Shown piece after piece: positions 7,405 through 9,141 of a stretch of 9,141 nt of DNA. The translations under genes were made by a program, and so were the position numbers. Under the pieces are notes generated by a model. The model saw only the letters and a program-made list of their open reading frames with translations. It made no database searches and was not told the DNA's origin. This DNA is from CANLDA01 sp964021645 (lineage in GTDB: Bacteria; Pseudomonadota; Alphaproteobacteria; Rhodobacterales; Rhodobacteraceae), in the NCBI GenBank assembly GCA_964021645.1, contig CAXIAD010000095.1, positions 1 to 9,141 of the forward strand, written 5' to 3'. Position 1 is the first letter of the stretch. Every line of letters starts with the position of its first letter.

Positions 7405-9141
7405 TTAGTACCCACTATCAGAGGTCAGAACAAAATGCCCCGGCGACACCTCGTCATAAATGCTTGGTCCCGGCTCATAACCTATTGGATGAATTGGCGA
7501 CGGTATCGGTTTGAAATTCAGATCCTTTTCGGTTTTGCGGCTATTGGGATCTGCGATCGGAACCGCCTTCATCAATGCCTGCGTATAGGGGTGCTGTGGG
7601 TTCTCAAACACTGCCTGTCGCGGTCCCAATTCCACGATCCGACCCAGATACATCACACCAACATTATGGCTGACACGCTCCACCACGGCCATGTCGTGGC
7701 TGATAAACAGGAACGACAATTCCAGCTCGGCCTGCAACTCCATCATCAGGTTCAGAACCTGCGCCTGCACACTTACATCCAGCGCGCTTACCGCCTCATC
7801 CGCGATGATCAGTTTCGGGTTCAGCGCCAATGCCCGCGCAATCGCGATCCGTTGCCGCTGCCCGCCTGACATCTCGTGCGGATAGCGCCGCATAAAGCTA
7901 CGAGGCAGCTCCACTCGGTCAAACAGCATCGCCACCCGATCATCCAGTTCGCTGCCCTTATGGGTGCCGAAATTGCGCATCGGTTCGGCGACCTGGTCCT
8001 TTAGCTGCATCTGCGGATTGAGCGAGGCAAAGGGATCCTGAAACACCATCTGCATGTCCAACCTTGCGCGCCGCAGCTCCTCTGGTGACAATCCGATGAT
8101 ATCCTTACCACCCAGATTGATCTCGCCGGACTGGGGTTCGACCAGCCGCAAAATAGATCGCCCCGCCGTGGATTTCCCACAGCCAGACTCCCCCACCAGC
8201 GATAAGGTCTGCCCCTTGTTAACCGTGAATGACACATCCTCAACCGCATGCACATTCGCCACCGTACGGCGGAAAAATCCTCCTTTGACGGCGAAACGCG
8301 TGGTGAGGTTCTTCACCTCTAACAGCACCTCATCCGTGCCCGGAATCGGCGCGGTCAAACGCTGCTTAACCCCCAAAAGCTTCATCGGTTCAGGCAATAG
8401 TTTGCCCGTCATTTCACCCAACTTTGGCACTGCTGCCAATAACGCCTTGGTATAGTCGTGCTTTGGCGATTCGAAAATCTCGTGAACCGTGCCCTCTTCG
8501 ACCTTTTTGCCGCGATACATCACCACAACACGGTCAGCCATCTGCGCCACCACGGCCATATCATGGGTGATAAACATCACCGCCGTGCCCGTTTCGCGCT
8601 TTAGCCGATCCATAAGCGCCAGAATTTCCGCCTGAATGGTCACGTCCAACGCGGTTGTCGGCTCATCCGCAATCAACAGACGCGGCTCGCACGCAATGGC
8701 CATCGCGATCACCACCCGCTGGCGCATTCCGCCCGACAATTCATGCGGATATTGCTGCAAGCGACGCTCGGGTTCGGGGATTCGCACCTGCTGCATCAGC
8801 TCCAAAGCACGCGCTTCGGCCTCGGATTTGCTCATTGATTTGTGCAAACGCAGCCCTTCGGTCAATTGGCGACCCACCGTAAATACCGGATTCAGCGCCG
8901 TCATCGGCTCCTGAAAAATCATCCCGATCTCATTTCCGCGAATCGTTCGCATCAATCCTTGATCGGTTTCTGCCAAATCCACTTCGCCATCTTCGCGCCG
9001 GTCAAACAGCAATCGTCCCCCGGTAATTTCGCCACCGCCGAACTCAACCAACCGCATCAGCGACAGGCTGCTCACAGATTTCCCAGAACCAGATTCACCA
9101 ACGATACAAACCGTTTCCCCCGGTTTTATCGAAAACGAGAC
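7405..9141 (-). CDS. Peptide-type ABC transporter, two-domain ATP-binding protein (GsiA/DppDF-like), 5' end outside window
   Basis: The visible 578 residues carry two complete ABC ATPase cores, as in GsiA of the glutathione importer or a DppD-DppF/OppD-OppF fusion. Numbering from the window edge, domain 1 has Walker A GESGSGKS at 15-22, Q-loop FQEP at 76-79, signature LSGGMRQR at 135-142, Walker B LLIADEPTTALD at 155-166 and switch H193. Domain 2 has GESGCGKS at 317-324, FQDP at 367-370, MSGGQRQR at 424-431, LIIADEAVSALD at 444-455 and H482. Both halves should hydrolyse ATP. Each is followed by the oligopeptide-transporter C-terminal region (e.g. HPYTQALMKAVP). The frame is open to base 9141, and Walker A lies at 9076-9099, so an apparent GTG start at 9075 is not real; about 30-40 N-terminal residues are probably missing. 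It would energise an inner-membrane importer whose permeases and binding protein are outside the window. Substrate unknown. Confidence 0.95.
   Translation of the reverse strand, partial: VSFSIKPGETVCIVGESGSGKSVSSLSLMRLVEFGGGEITGGRLLFDRREDGEVDLAETDQGLMRTIRGNEIGMIFQEPMTALNPVFTVGRQLTEGLRLHKSMSKSEAEARALELMQQVRIPEPERRLQQYPHELSGGMRQRVVIAMAIACEPRLLIADEPTTALDVTIQAEILALMDRLKRETGTAVMFITHDMAVVAQMADRVVVMYRGKKVEEGTVHEIFESPKHDYTKALLAAVPKLGEMTGKLLPEPMKLLGVKQRLTAPIPGTDEVLLEVKNLTTRFAVKGGFFRRTVANVHAVEDVSFTVNKGQTLSLVGESGCGKSTAGRSILRLVEPQSGEINLGGKDIIGLSPEELRRARLDMQMVFQDPFASLNPQMQLKDQVAEPMRNFGTHKGSELDDRVAMLFDRVELPRSFMRRYPHEMSGGQRQRIAIARALALNPKLIIADEAVSALDVSVQAQVLNLMMELQAELELSFLFISHDMAVVERVSHNVGVMYLGRIVELGPRQAVFENPQHPYTQALMKAVPIADPNSRKTEKDLNFKPIPSPIHPIGYEPGPSIYDEVSPGHFVLTSDSGY

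Noticed and set aside
7435..7869. Plus-strand open frame of 144 codons inside the ABC ATPase gene
   Set aside because: It is antisense to conserved ATPase motifs, with no domain of its own.
9073..9075. GTG as the start of the ABC ATPase gene
   Set aside because: The frame stays open to 9141 and encodes the first Walker A motif (GESGSGKS, 9076-9099) upstream of this GTG, so the real start is outside the window.

Overview
The window looks like chromosomal DNA from an alphaproteobacterium, most likely of the Rhodobacterales/Roseobacter group. That placement is inferred from the protein families, the moderately GC-rich coding sequence, and an intergenic AAATATCC-plus-GC-hairpin motif I associate with that group. 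No database search was possible. There are no tRNA or rRNA genes, no transposases and no CRISPR array. All nine protein genes look intact, except that the last one runs off the right edge.

Left half (plus strand, 34-4855): six co-directional genes. The first four form a compact group: a small DUF2569 membrane protein, a PNPOx-like FMN-binding split-barrel protein, an AlkD-type DNA alkylation repair glycosylase overlapping the previous gene by 4 bases, and a HutD/Ves-family cupin-like protein. After a 124-base leader with GC-rich hairpins come moaA (first step of molybdenum cofactor synthesis) and waaA (Kdo transfer to lipid A), joined by a one-base stop/start overlap.

Convergence zone (4856-4951): a three-copy 9-bp tandem repeat, a GC-rich hairpin with a T tract that should terminate the waaA transcript, and a weaker AT-rich hairpin on the side of the opposing genes.

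Right half (minus strand, 9141 down to 4952): a two-domain ATPase of a peptide-type ABC importer (GsiA/Dpp/Opp family, 5' end outside the window), then 2 bases later an ArgE-type M20 deacetylase, then after a 120-base gap an M20D amidohydrolase of the hippurate hydrolase/IAA-amino acid hydrolase type. Together these suggest import of peptides or N-acylated amino acids and their cytoplasmic deacylation; the permeases and binding protein would lie beyond 9141.

I see no evidence for a new type of system here. The points most worth checking are the importer/double-deacylase locus, the moaA leader (alternative hairpins and a misplaced Shine-Dalgarno), and the moaA-waaA coupling.
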